From Bacilli bacterium (GTDB lineage: Bacteria > Bacillota_I > Bacilli_A > RF39 > UBA660), in assembly GCA_016295795.1 (NCBI GenBank), contig JAEDKN010000007.1:1-53658 (forward strand): a stretch of 53,658 nt of DNA. Reading direction: 5' to 3'. A model generated the notes under the pieces. That model worked only from the letters and a program-made list of their open reading frames with translations. It had not been told where the DNA came from and did not search any database. Position numbers and translations under genes: made by a program. Below, one piece after another: positions 1 through 9,300 of this stretch. The first letter of the stretch is position 1. Each line of letters starts with the position of its first letter.

Positions 1-149
1 CTTCCTATCTCTCACTTTTACACCTCTTCTATTTTACTTATATCACCATTATACCTCCCCCCTAGAGCATTTTTCAACCATATTTTGTTAACTTTTTCGA
101 AACTTTACAAAATTTGGTATGAGAAAGTGTAGTGATAAGCTTAAAGTAT

Positions 150-175
150 AAAAAAACAGATTATTATAATCCGTC
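150..175 (-). terminator. Intrinsic terminator after the transglutaminase-like gene
   Basis: Read on the minus strand, an imperfect hairpin (arms at 157-163 and 167-173, one mismatch) is followed by a run of T, just past the stop at 192. The remaining bases 1-149 hold no ORF or RNA that I can support. Confidence 0.6.
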
Positions 176-191
176 TTCTCGTTTTATAAAT

Positions 192-740
192 TTATTTTTC
201 TTTAGTAATTTTTTGATCTAATTCATTAATATAATTATTAAATTCTTTAAAAGATAAATTTGGTTCTACTTCAAAGAATTCAGTAACTGGCCTTGATTTT
301 CCACCTGACATTTTTACATAATAATTATTAATCTCGTCTATAGCCTTTTCTTCGCTATCAAATTCATAGATTCCAATTTTTTTAAGATTGGGGTGTTCTA
401 TTTGATACACTTTATCATTTAAATAATATAATACAAAACAATGCATATGTTCTTCCGCTTCTAAATTATTAAAATCTTTACCTTCATATATTCTTGTACA
501 AAACATTTTATTTGGTATATTTAATTCATTTAATAAACTGCTCATTAAATTAACTTGTTCAATACAAGTTCCAATACCGTATGACAATGTTTCTTCGAGA
601 GTAGAAGTTCTATATAATCTTCTAAAATCTTTCATATTTTTAATATGCGTTTCACCATTAATATCTAGCCAACCATATTTTATATTAGATTTCATAAATT
701 CCAATATATCTTGTGGTGATTTTATATCATCTATTCTCAC
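192..740 (-). CDS. Transglutaminase-like cysteine protein
   Basis: A soluble 182-residue protein without signal peptide or membrane segment. The middle looks like a transglutaminase/papain fold: a Cys in YGIGTCIEQ at about residue 59, a His in EEHMHCFVLYY at about residue 98, and an acidic residue in VYQIEHPN. This is the order expected for a Cys-His-Asp/Glu triad, and the segment after the Cys (VNLMSSLLNELNIP) matches the helix typical of the family. The start is GTG at 740, preceded by AAAGAGGTG; an overlapping ATG is out of frame. A TATAAT-like -10 sits around 770. The substrate is unknown. Bacterial homologues include proteases and peptide-processing enzymes, so the fold is more certain than the reaction. 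Confidence 0.6.
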   Translation of the reverse strand: MRIDDIKSPQDILEFMKSNIKYGWLDINGETHIKNMKDFRRLYRTSTLEETLSYGIGTCIEQVNLMSSLLNELNIPNKMFCTRIYEGKDFNNLEAEEHMHCFVLYYLNDKVYQIEHPNLKKIGIYEFDSEEKAIDEINNYYVKMSGGKSRPVTEFFEVEPNLSFKEFNNYINELDQKITKEK

Positions 741-782
741 ATAAACACCTCTTTAAATATAAGTAATATTATACGCTTTTAA

Positions 783-1655
783 TTATTTATATATTTTTAT
801 TCTTTCTTTTTCTTTTGAAGAAAGATCTCCTTCAAAGGATTTAAATATTTCTTCTCTTTTATTATCATCAGTTAACTCACCTAGAGATTTTAAAGAATTT
901 AAACATTTTTCTTTATCTAAAAAAAATTCATTATTGGTCTCATATCTCCCAGTAATTATAGAAAAGAACTCACAAGATTTATCAAAAAGCTCTTCCCTAT
1001 ACATTAATTGTGTACCATGCATATATATATTTTTTATTATGCTTTTTAAATTATTAGAATCAATGCGATTACATTTTACTAAGCATTCAGCTAAATTAAA
1101 TCCAAATCCATCCATTATACATAAATCATCAAATAATAAATCATATAAGGTTCTATTTTGAATGTTTTTAGAATCAATATACTCTAGCATAGAAGGTACA
1201 ATATCTTTACAACGCATTTCGTAATAAAAATCTCGTCTTAACTCATCTATTAATTTTTTACAATTATTTCCTTGATTTAGTGCTGTACATAGAAATTTAC
1301 AATCTGCATTTATTAAAAAGTCCTCTAAGCAATTAATATCAATACAATCACCAAAAATAAGTTCATCTTCTGAATAAAGAGAGTTTTTATATCCCATCTT
1401 ATATAAATATCTAAACAACTCTGCTTTTTCTTCTGAGTTTAGTAAATCATTATCATAATTATCTTTTAAATAGTAATATAAATTCTTCCTAATATACTTA
1501 TCTAATTCATAATTATATCTAGATCCTAAAGTATCACTATACCATCTGTTTTCAAAGGAATATTCCCAATCATAAAGCTCTTCTTCGGAATGTTCTTTTT
1601 CAAAATTTTGTCTCATATGTTCAAACATCTCAACATAAAAATTTCTTGCATTCAT
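783..1655 (-). CDS. Hypothetical protein downstream of mutL
   Basis: A 290-residue, acidic, aromatic-rich, probably all-helical soluble protein that I do not recognise. It is Tyr/Phe-rich near the N-terminus and carries scattered cysteines without a metal-binding spacing. No signal peptide or transmembrane helix is seen. It begins only 8 bases after the mutL stop, with its own SD (TTAGGTG), so it is probably the last gene of a uvrC-mutL-orf operon. Co-transcription with repair genes is the only functional hint. The ORF is intact and its composition resembles that of its neighbours, so I take it as a real gene of unknown function. Confidence 0.75.
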   Translation of the reverse strand: MNARNFYVEMFEHMRQNFEKEHSEEELYDWEYSFENRWYSDTLGSRYNYELDKYIRKNLYYYLKDNYDNDLLNSEEKAELFRYLYKMGYKNSLYSEDELIFGDCIDINCLEDFLINADCKFLCTALNQGNNCKKLIDELRRDFYYEMRCKDIVPSMLEYIDSKNIQNRTLYDLLFDDLCIMDGFGFNLAECLVKCNRIDSNNLKSIIKNIYMHGTQLMYREELFDKSCEFFSIITGRYETNNEFFLDKEKCLNSLKSLGELTDDNKREEIFKSFEGDLSSKEKERIKIYK

Positions 1656-1663
1656 ATTTTCAC

Positions 1664-3421
1664 CTAATTCATAGATCTTTTAAACATTTTTTCTAATTCA
1701 TATTTAGAATAACTTATTATTGTAGGTCTTCCATGCGGACATGTAAAGGGATTTTTCGTATTTCTTAAATTTTCTAATAAAATTTCTATATCTTCCATAG
1801 TGATAAAATCATTTGCTTTTATACTCATTTTACAAGCAAGTGTAATCGCAACGCGTTCTATAAATTTACCATAATCAAAAGAAGATTTTTCTATTATTAT
1901 ATTTATAATTTTTTTGATTGCTTCTTCTATTGCATAATTAGGTAACCATGTAGGATGAGCTCTAATTATATAAGTATTAATACCAAATTCTTCTATATCA
2001 AAACCCATATCTATCATAATATTTAAGTTTTGTTTTAATAGTAAATATTCATCAGATGGAAGTTCTATCTTTATAGGAACAAGCAAGTCTATTATATCGT
2101 GCTTTGGTTTTTTCATTTCTTCAAAATATTTTTCATAGTTAACTCTTTCTGCTGCGGCATGTTGATCTATTATATACATTCCATCTTCATTTTCACAAAT
2201 TATATAAGTCCCATGGACTAATCCTACTGGATACATTTTCTTTATTCGAACTTCTGAGCCTTCATCTTCTGTAACATTATCATCGTCAGGTTCGATTTCC
2301 GAGGTATTATCAACATCTAATCTAACCTCTTCTATATTATTATAACTTGGAGAATCTTGTTCATTAATTTGAGATACGACCTCTATAAATCCAGGTCTTT
2401 TATACTCTACTTCTTTAGCTTTAACCTCAGGTATCAAACTAAGAACTTCTAGTTTCTTTCTAAACTCAGTAATTATAAGTTCTTTAAGAGTATCTATCTT
2501 AGAAAATTTTATATCCATCTTTGTAGGATGAATATTTATATCTATCAATATTGGATCAACTTCTATATCTAAGACAACAATTGGGTATTTATCTATTGTC
2601 AAATAAGTATGATATGCTTCTATTACAGCTTTATTAAGCTCATTATTTTTGATATATCTTCCATTCACAAAAGTAATAATACTATTTCTATTGGGTTTGC
2701 ACATTTCAGGATAAGATATAAATCCTCTTATTAGGTAATCCTCATTTTCTGCATAGATTCTAGTCATTTTTTTTGCTACTTCCACTCCAAACACACTATT
2801 TATAGCTTTGAGCAAATTTCCTCTACCTTCAGTGTTAAGAAGTTGTTTACCGTTATTTATAAGAACAAACTTTATATCTGGATAACACAATGCCATCTTA
2901 TTTACATATTCTGTAATATTAGCAAGTTCCGAATAAAGATTTTTTAAATATTTCAAACGCACAGGAGTATTATAAAATAAATCTTTAACAATAAACTTTG
3001 TTCCTTCTACCAAATCACAAGAGTCTACAGATACTATTTTGCCACCAACTACATTTATTTCTGTACCAATCTCTCCATCAGAAGTCTTAAGAGTAACATT
3101 GGATACTGCAGCAATTGAAGGAAGCGCTTCTCCTCTAAAACCCAAACTATCTATATTAAATAAATCATCTAATGTTTTTAACTTACTAGTAGCATGACGC
3201 GAAAATGCCAATATAGCATCTTCTTTAGTCATCCCACATCCATTATCTGTTACTGTTATTTGTTTTACACCACTATCAATTAGTTCTATCTTAATAAGAT
3301 TACTGCCCGCATCAACCGAATTTTCTACTAATTCTTTAACAACATTCATAGTCTTTTCTATTACTTCTCCGGCTGCAATTTTATTAGATAAATCAACACT
3401 CATTACTTCTACTTTAGACAT
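1664..3421 (-). CDS. mutL: DNA mismatch repair endonuclease MutL
   Basis: MutL couples mismatch recognition by MutS to strand incision. The N-terminal GHKL ATPase carries the expected motifs: KELVENSVDAGSN (Mg-ATP Asn/Glu box), DNGCGM, and GFRGEALPSIAAV within the first 100 residues. The C-terminal domain has the endonuclease motif DQHAAAERVNYE at about residue 420, an ACKMSIKA segment and a final CPHGRPT. These metal-binding motifs occur in MutL of bacteria that lack MutH, so this is probably a nicking MutL. At 585 residues it is within the usual range. The start has a good SD (AAAGAGGTG). It lies 13 bases after uvrC, indicating one transcript. No mutS is present in the window. Confidence 0.95.
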   Translation of the reverse strand: MSKVEVMSVDLSNKIAAGEVIEKTMNVVKELVENSVDAGSNLIKIELIDSGVKQITVTDNGCGMTKEDAILAFSRHATSKLKTLDDLFNIDSLGFRGEALPSIAAVSNVTLKTSDGEIGTEINVVGGKIVSVDSCDLVEGTKFIVKDLFYNTPVRLKYLKNLYSELANITEYVNKMALCYPDIKFVLINNGKQLLNTEGRGNLLKAINSVFGVEVAKKMTRIYAENEDYLIRGFISYPEMCKPNRNSIITFVNGRYIKNNELNKAVIEAYHTYLTIDKYPIVVLDIEVDPILIDINIHPTKMDIKFSKIDTLKELIITEFRKKLEVLSLIPEVKAKEVEYKRPGFIEVVSQINEQDSPSYNNIEEVRLDVDNTSEIEPDDDNVTEDEGSEVRIKKMYPVGLVHGTYIICENEDGMYIIDQHAAAERVNYEKYFEEMKKPKHDIIDLLVPIKIELPSDEYLLLKQNLNIMIDMGFDIEEFGINTYIIRAHPTWLPNYAIEEAIKKIINIIIEKSSFDYGKFIERVAITLACKMSIKANDFITMEDIEILLENLRNTKNPFTCPHGRPTIISYSKYELEKMFKRSMN

Positions 3422-3434
3422 TTCTTCACCTCTT

Positions 3435-5201
3435 TTACTTTATTTCTTTAAGATAATTATATAAATTATTTGCAACTTCTTTTGATAAAACAGTTTCTAA
3501 TTCTTCAATAGATGCTTCTTTTATTTTCTTAAGAGAGCCAAACTTCTTTAATAATTCTTTTTTCCTAACTTCACCTATTCCAGGTGCTAAATCAAGAATA
3601 CTTGATAGCATACCTTTGCTTTTAATATTTCTATGATAACTAATTGCATATCTATGTACCTCTTCTTGAATCTTATTTAAGAATAAAAATAAATTGCTTC
3701 TCTTATCTATATCTATAACGTTCAAATTCTCATCTATCAAAACGCTTGTCTTATGTTTGTCATTCTTTGCTAGACCAACAACTTTTATATTTAACCCCAA
3801 TGAATCTATTACTTCTTTTGCAACTGTTATTTGAGTTTTACCACCATCTACTATTATTAGATCAGGTTTCTCTAAGTTTTCCATCAAAACCTTATAATAT
3901 CGTCTATATATCACTTCTCGCATAGCGGATAAATCATCTTTAACGTCAAGCCCTATTTTATATTTTCTATATTCATTTTTATTTGGCAAAAAATCATCAA
4001 AAACAACCATACCACCCACGTAAAAGGTTCCAAATAAATGAGAATTATCAAAAGCTTCTATTCTATGAATATTAGAAATATTTAATTTTTCTTCTAACAT
4101 TTTAATTGCCATCAATCTCTCATTATTATTTCTTTTTATAAGTTCTTCTTTTTCTTCTAGTACCACTTTAGCATTTTCATATTCCATATCTATAAGTTTT
4201 TTTAATTTACCCTTTTTAGGAGTAAATACTTTTATATTTAAGTATTCTTGCAGAAGATCATTATCTATTCCATCTGGCACTAAAAGTTGTTTAGGAATTA
4301 TACCCTTTTCTTCGTAAAATTTAATGATATATTCAACAACTGATTCTTCTGGCTGAGAAAAATATTCAAAAATATCATAATCTCTTCCAAATAACAATCC
4401 TCCTCTTATAAAGAATATAATTATCGATAAATAATTGTCATGATAGTAATAATTTATCATATCAAAGTCTTCATTGTTATTTAAATCTATTTTTTGTTTG
4501 TTTAGAGTTATTTCGATATCATTAAGCATTTCTTTTAATTCTAAAGCTTTCTCAAAATTTAAAGATTCGCTTGCTTTTTCCATCTCTATTTTTATTTTAT
4601 CAGTTATAAAACTATGATTTCCCCTCAAAAAAGAAATGATTTCTTTAGACATATTTGATGTATCAATATCTTTATTTTCCTTAAGACAGTATCCTAAACA
4701 TTCTCCTATATGATAATATAGGCACTCTCTTTTTGGCATTGAATTACACTTTTTTAATGGATATACTCTATTTAATATCTCAACAGTCCTTTTCGCAGCT
4801 TTAACATTAGGATATGGTCCGAAAAGTTTGTTTTTATTTTTTCTTCTTTTTGTATTTCTTACGACTTTTAATATGGGATATGGTTTTTCTATAAACTCAA
4901 TATAAGGATAGCTTTTATCATCTTTTAATAAGATATTATATTTAGGATTATATTTCTTTATAAGTGTTATTTCTAATATTAGTGATTCTATTTCTGTTGA
5001 AGTAACAATATATTCAAAATCTTCTATATCGTTAACTAACATTAATGTTTTTCCAGTTTGAGTCTTATTAAAATAGCTGCTTAATCTTCTTTTTAAATTT
5101 TTTGCTTTTCCTACATATATTATTAGTCCATCTTTGTTCTTCATTTGGTAACAGCCTGGACTAGTAGGAACAAGCGAAAGTTTATCTTTAAATTTCTTCA
5201 T
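3435..5201 (-). CDS. uvrC: Excinuclease ABC subunit C
   Basis: UvrC makes both incisions in nucleotide excision repair, acting on UvrB-DNA complexes. The N-terminal GIY-YIG nuclease is seen (GCYQMKNKDGLIIYVGKAKN), followed by a UVR motif (FEKALELKEMLNDIE) and an RNase-H-like C-terminal nuclease (EAFDNSHLFGTFYVGGMVVF, then PDLIIVDGGKTQ) and tandem helix-hairpin-helix repeats (LAPGIGEVRKKELLKKFGS). I chose the ATG at 5201, giving 588 residues, because GAGGA lies 7 bases upstream. An in-frame TTG at 5216 and an ATG at 5207 lack a well-placed SD. It is the first gene of a uvrC-mutL-orf operon and is divergent from the small gene at 5335. Confidence 0.95.
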   Translation of the reverse strand: MKKFKDKLSLVPTSPGCYQMKNKDGLIIYVGKAKNLKRRLSSYFNKTQTGKTLMLVNDIEDFEYIVTSTEIESLILEITLIKKYNPKYNILLKDDKSYPYIEFIEKPYPILKVVRNTKRRKNKNKLFGPYPNVKAAKRTVEILNRVYPLKKCNSMPKRECLYYHIGECLGYCLKENKDIDTSNMSKEIISFLRGNHSFITDKIKIEMEKASESLNFEKALELKEMLNDIEITLNKQKIDLNNNEDFDMINYYYHDNYLSIIIFFIRGGLLFGRDYDIFEYFSQPEESVVEYIIKFYEEKGIIPKQLLVPDGIDNDLLQEYLNIKVFTPKKGKLKKLIDMEYENAKVVLEEKEELIKRNNNERLMAIKMLEEKLNISNIHRIEAFDNSHLFGTFYVGGMVVFDDFLPNKNEYRKYKIGLDVKDDLSAMREVIYRRYYKVLMENLEKPDLIIVDGGKTQITVAKEVIDSLGLNIKVVGLAKNDKHKTSVLIDENLNVIDIDKRSNLFLFLNKIQEEVHRYAISYHRNIKSKGMLSSILDLAPGIGEVRKKELLKKFGSLKKIKEASIEELETVLSKEVANNLYNYLKEIK

Positions 5202-5277
5202 AATCATTCCTCGCAAACTAAGATTATTATATAATATAAAGCGTTTTTTTTCTATACCCTTAGTTATCTATTTTTTG

Positions 5278-5306
5278 TTGACAAAACAATTTATTTGTGC
5301 TAAAAT
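5278..5306 (+). promoter_or_regulatory. Strong sigma-A promoter
   Basis: TTGACA at 5278-5283, a 17-base spacer and TAAAAT at 5301-5306. It lies 28 bases upstream of the ATG at 5335, which carries a very strong SD (AAGGAAGGGGAG). Confidence 0.85.
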
Positions 5307-5334
5307 ACTCAATCAAAGGAAGGGGAGTTTTGAA

Positions 5335-5748
5335 ATGAAAGATAATAATAGAAGTTTTTCTCCAAGATTAGAGGAAATTTTAGCATATCCATATAATTTA
5401 TTTGGTATGAAACCTTTAACAGAAGAAGAAGTTGAATTATATAATCGTTATGCTGCTTTTGCTCAAAAAGGAGATAATCATCCAGAACACATATTTTGCA
5501 GAAATAACGACATAAACAATATTCTTAGCAATACAATTAATTCATACCCACAAATGAGCAATAGAGAATTCAAAATAATGCAACTAGGAATGCTTTTTGG
5601 AGATAATGAATATTGGAATTCAGTTTCAGATCTTGAAGATGATAAACTAGCTGGAGTTTATGGTGTTAGAGTTGACGATGTTAGAATGCAAAGATTATAT
5701 GGTGTAATGGCTAGTAGATTAAATGAACAAAAAAGTTTAACAAGATAA
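5335..5748 (+). CDS. Small protein with sigma-region-4-like C-terminus
   Basis: A 137-residue soluble protein with its own sigma-A promoter and terminator, so a single-gene unit that is probably well expressed. I do not recognise a family. The last 60 residues (from MSNREFKIMQL to GVRVDDVRMQRLYGVMASRL) follow the layout of sigma-70 region 4, in which a helix resembling REEKVLRLRFG is followed by an HTH ending FGVSRERVRQIE-KALRRL. The match is by pattern only and the recognition helix is weak. I chose the ATG at 5335 because of its SD; an in-frame ATG at 5275 lies upstream of the promoter. It could be a transcription-associated regulator or only a structural look-alike. Confidence 0.7.
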   Translation: MKDNNRSFSPRLEEILAYPYNLFGMKPLTEEEVELYNRYAAFAQKGDNHPEHIFCRNNDINNILSNTINSYPQMSNREFKIMQLGMLFGDNEYWNSVSDLEDDKLAGVYGVRVDDVRMQRLYGVMASRLNEQKSLTR

Positions 5749-5774
5749 AAAGAACTATTCTTAGTTCTTTTTTT
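5749..5774 (+). terminator. Intrinsic terminator
   Basis: Nine-base-pair stem AAAGAACTA/TAGTTCTTT with a 4-base loop, followed by T's. It separates the small gene from the YigZ-family gene. Confidence 0.85.
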
Positions 5775-5799
5775 AGGTTATAATAGGCTTGGTGATGGT

Positions 5800-6375
5800 A
5801 TGAAAACAATAAAAGAAAATGTTAAAAACATCATAGAGATAAACAGATCAACTTTTATAACAGAATTATTAAAAGTCCAAAGTGTTGAAGAAGTAAACAA
5901 TTATATAAAAGAAATTAAAAATAAATATAAAGATGCTACTCACTACTGTTATGCATATATAATAGATGATATTAGAAAATCTTCAGATGATGGTGAACCA
6001 GGTGGAACTGCAGGAGTTCCGATGATGGAAGTTTTATTAAAGAATAATTTAAATAATATTTTGTGTGTTGTAATAAGATATTTCGGCGGAATAAAACTTG
6101 GAAGTGGCGGATTAGTTAGGGCTTATTCAAAGTCTGTAGTTGAGGTATTAAATAAATCCCATTTATTAACTCAAGTAGACGGCTATAGAATAGAAATAGA
6201 TGTTGATTATGAAAATCAAAAAGAATTAGAGCATCTAATAAACGATTATACTTTTTTTAAAGAATATTCAGAAAAGGTAAAATATACTATTGACATAGAT
6301 AAAGAAAGACTGTCTTTATTAGAGCAAAAAAACATAAATTACAAAATAATATATAAAACAAAAATAGAGCGTTGA
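5800..6375 (+). CDS. yvyE: YigZ/YvyE (IMPACT) family protein
   Basis: A 191-residue protein of the UPF0029/IMPACT family. The family signature is clear: DDGEPGGTAGVPMMEVL followed by VVIRYFGGIKLGSGGLVRAYS at about residues 65-110. A C-terminal ferredoxin-like (DUF1949-type) domain follows. Eukaryotic IMPACT modulates translation through Gcn1; the bacterial role is not settled and has been linked to ribosome or proline-peptide biology. The start at 5800 has a modest SD (GGTGATGG). A TATAAT at 5779-5784, directly after the upstream terminator, may give it a short private leader. It runs tail to tail with the SecA-like gene and shares a terminator with it. Confidence 0.9.
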   Translation: MKTIKENVKNIIEINRSTFITELLKVQSVEEVNNYIKEIKNKYKDATHYCYAYIIDDIRKSSDDGEPGGTAGVPMMEVLLKNNLNNILCVVIRYFGGIKLGSGGLVRAYSKSVVEVLNKSHLLTQVDGYRIEIDVDYENQKELEHLINDYTFFKEYSEKVKYTIDIDKERLSLLEQKNINYKIIYKTKIER

Positions 6376-6387
6376 CTCTATTTTTTT
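6361..6387. terminator. Bidirectional terminator between yvyE and the SecA-like gene
   Basis: AAAATAGAG/CTCTATTTT (6361-6369 and 6376-6384) with a 6-base loop. Both convergent stop codons lie inside the hairpin. A T-run follows on the plus strand and an A/T-rich tract on the minus strand. Confidence 0.8.
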
Positions 6388-9300
6388 GTCCAATTATCTA
6401 TACTTATCTTATAATTGTCATTAGTATCATTTTGTGAAGGGAACACTACTCCACTATTGTTTTCTTTTTCTTTTAATCCAGGTTTAAATATATTTCTAAT
6501 AGAATTATACCAGCATTCTTTCTTGCATTCATTGTATATAAGAGAAAGTTCTAAACTTCTATCATGTTGAAAATTTTGAGCAATAAAATCGTTCATCTGT
6601 TGTAGATTTATATCTCTTGCAGATTCTATAAAATTATTATAAGTATTACTAAGCTGTTCAACTAGGACACTTTTAATCCTATTATTTATTTTTGAATCCG
6701 AGAATCCTATATCCATACTTTTCTTTTTATCATACACTTTGTCTCTAATAAACAATTTTATATCCGCTATATCAGTGCAATTTTTAAATATCTCCTCCGG
6801 TTCTATATCTATACCAAATATTTTTTCGATATCAGAATTAAATTTAATAGAATCTAAATGAAGTCTAGAAATCCTTGAATTTAGTTTATCTACTTTTTTT
6901 TGTTTTCTTAATGAAACATTATCTTTAAGTAAACTATCTATAGTAGAATTAATCATATTATCGAAAACTATTGTCATATCTTCTGTTTCTAATAATTGTT
7001 TTCTTGTATTTAAAAGCATTGCACCAATTGAAGAAGTAGCCAAATCCATAGAATCAGTTGAAGCTATTTGCATATCTATTGCAAACTCATTAACGTTTTG
7101 AGCATCTGTTATAGCATCACTAATCTTTCCGTCTGCATCTGCATCATTTATAAATCTTTCTTTAGAATTCTTTCCAAATAATGAGTATAACTTATTTTGT
7201 TCATCAAGCGGAACTCCTAGTCGTTCTAAATCTTCAAAACAAGCATACATAATAGTCTCTCCTGGCTCGCCTTGACGACCTACTCTTCCCCTTCCCTGTC
7301 TATCATTACGTGATGTTTTAAATGGTTTGGTTTGAATGTATTTTAATCCACCTATTTCGTATAGTTTATTTATTTCAAACGAAGATTTTTCTTCTACAGA
7401 TGAATCAATTGTCTTCTTATATTCTGTATTAGTATTATAGAGTTTCTTTACTTCTACTAAATCTTTTTCAATTAATTTTGGATTTTTAGCTATTGCTTCT
7501 TTTGCGTTTGAAAAGTTGTCCTTTATACTATAGCCTTTGTCATGTAACCACTTACATATTGCTTCTGTTTTTAATTCTTCTTCCAAAATCAATGTTTTAT
7601 CTATATTCCTTTCTCCTCCAAGTTTTATATCAGTTCCACGGCCTGCCATTTCCGTTGCGATTGTAATTGCTCCCATAACCCCTGCTTGTGCAATAATCTT
7701 ATTTTCCTCTTCTAAATTCTTGCCTGCAATAAGTAAATTAGCTTTACCGGTAAGATTTAATTCTTGTATAGTTTCATATATCAACTTAGCTTCTTCAGAA
7801 TTATCAGTAACAACTAATACAGGCTGTCCTTTTTTGTTGCTTTCTACTATATCTTCTACTATTGCTTGAATTTTTTCTCTTTTACTAATATATAATTCAG
7901 TCGGTCTCTCAACTACAGGAAGTGGTGGCTTATTATTTATAGAATCCTTTTTATATAAATATTCTTTGTTGGTTGGAACATTAAAGGTATCCATTCCGTA
8001 AATTGCAGAAAACGCACTTTTATCAGCTGTACCCGTCATACCACACCTAGATTTATATCTATATAACAATCCTCTATTAGAAATTGATGCAAGAGAATTA
8101 TCTAGTAGATTTGCATCTTCTCTTATACTTATATCTAGACCTTCTTTTAATTCTATTGCTTGATGAAGTCCTTCTGTAAATTTACTATCAGGTAGTATTC
8201 TTCCGTCTTGTAGCACAAACACCTCATTTTGATCAGTTTGTTTATTATATCCCACTTCATAATCTCGTCCTCTTACCATTAGATGTCTCGCTCTAAGAGC
8301 ATTACAAACATAACGTCTCATAATTAAACATTTTTCATTGGTTAGCCAATTTTGTTCCAAATCTGAAAATTCTTTTACTTCCTTTACAGCTTTTTCTAAA
8401 CCGCTAACGGTAAGAACCAATCTTTCTTTTGAAGATAGATAATCTACATCTTTTACATATTTTGGATTGTTTTCAAAAAAATCTTTTGCTTTAGTACTAA
8501 GTGGCATAATATCGTCCAACATAGCATAATAAAATATTTCGGCTTCTCCTCTAGGAGTTAAGTATATTTCTCCTTTCCCTGAAGCATCTGATTTCAACAC
8601 AATAATTGAATTGTTTCTGATCTTGTTTTTAATATCTTTATTTTCTTTTTTGCTTTCAACTAAATATTTAAATTCTTCAACACTAGACGTAACATATGAA
8701 GAATTAGAAATAACCCTTTCGATTTCAAATGCTAATTTTAAATTTTCTTTTATAAAAATATTATCTTCTCTTTGTTTATTGGTTGAAATCTTCTCACCAC
8801 TATTTAACTGATAAGGGCTTAAAGCATTATTTATAAGTATTTGATCTGCCTCATCTATTATACATTTACCAGCAATTCTATCACCTAAAACTGTGTTTTT
8901 GGAATCTTCTTCAAATAAATCTCTAAGATAATCAAATGCTATTGCATTACTTGATCCATAAACGACATCACATTTATAAGCATTTTTCTTTTCCTCTATA
9001 TTTTGATCGTCAACTTTAACATTTCCAACACTTACACCAAGCAAATTAAACGCACCTTTGTTTTTTATGTAATCTCGGTTTGCCAAATAATCATTAGTTG
9101 TTATTACATCTACTCCTTCTCCAGTTAGTGCATTTAAATATGCTACTAAAAATGCAGTTAGAGTTTTTCCTTCTCCAGTCTTCATTTCAGCGATATATCC
9201 ATCGTTAAGTGCCATAGCCCCAATAAGTTGTACATCATATGGATCCTGATTTACAGCACTTTTATATGCAAGTTTTGCAAGTGCATATGCCTTAGGAAGA

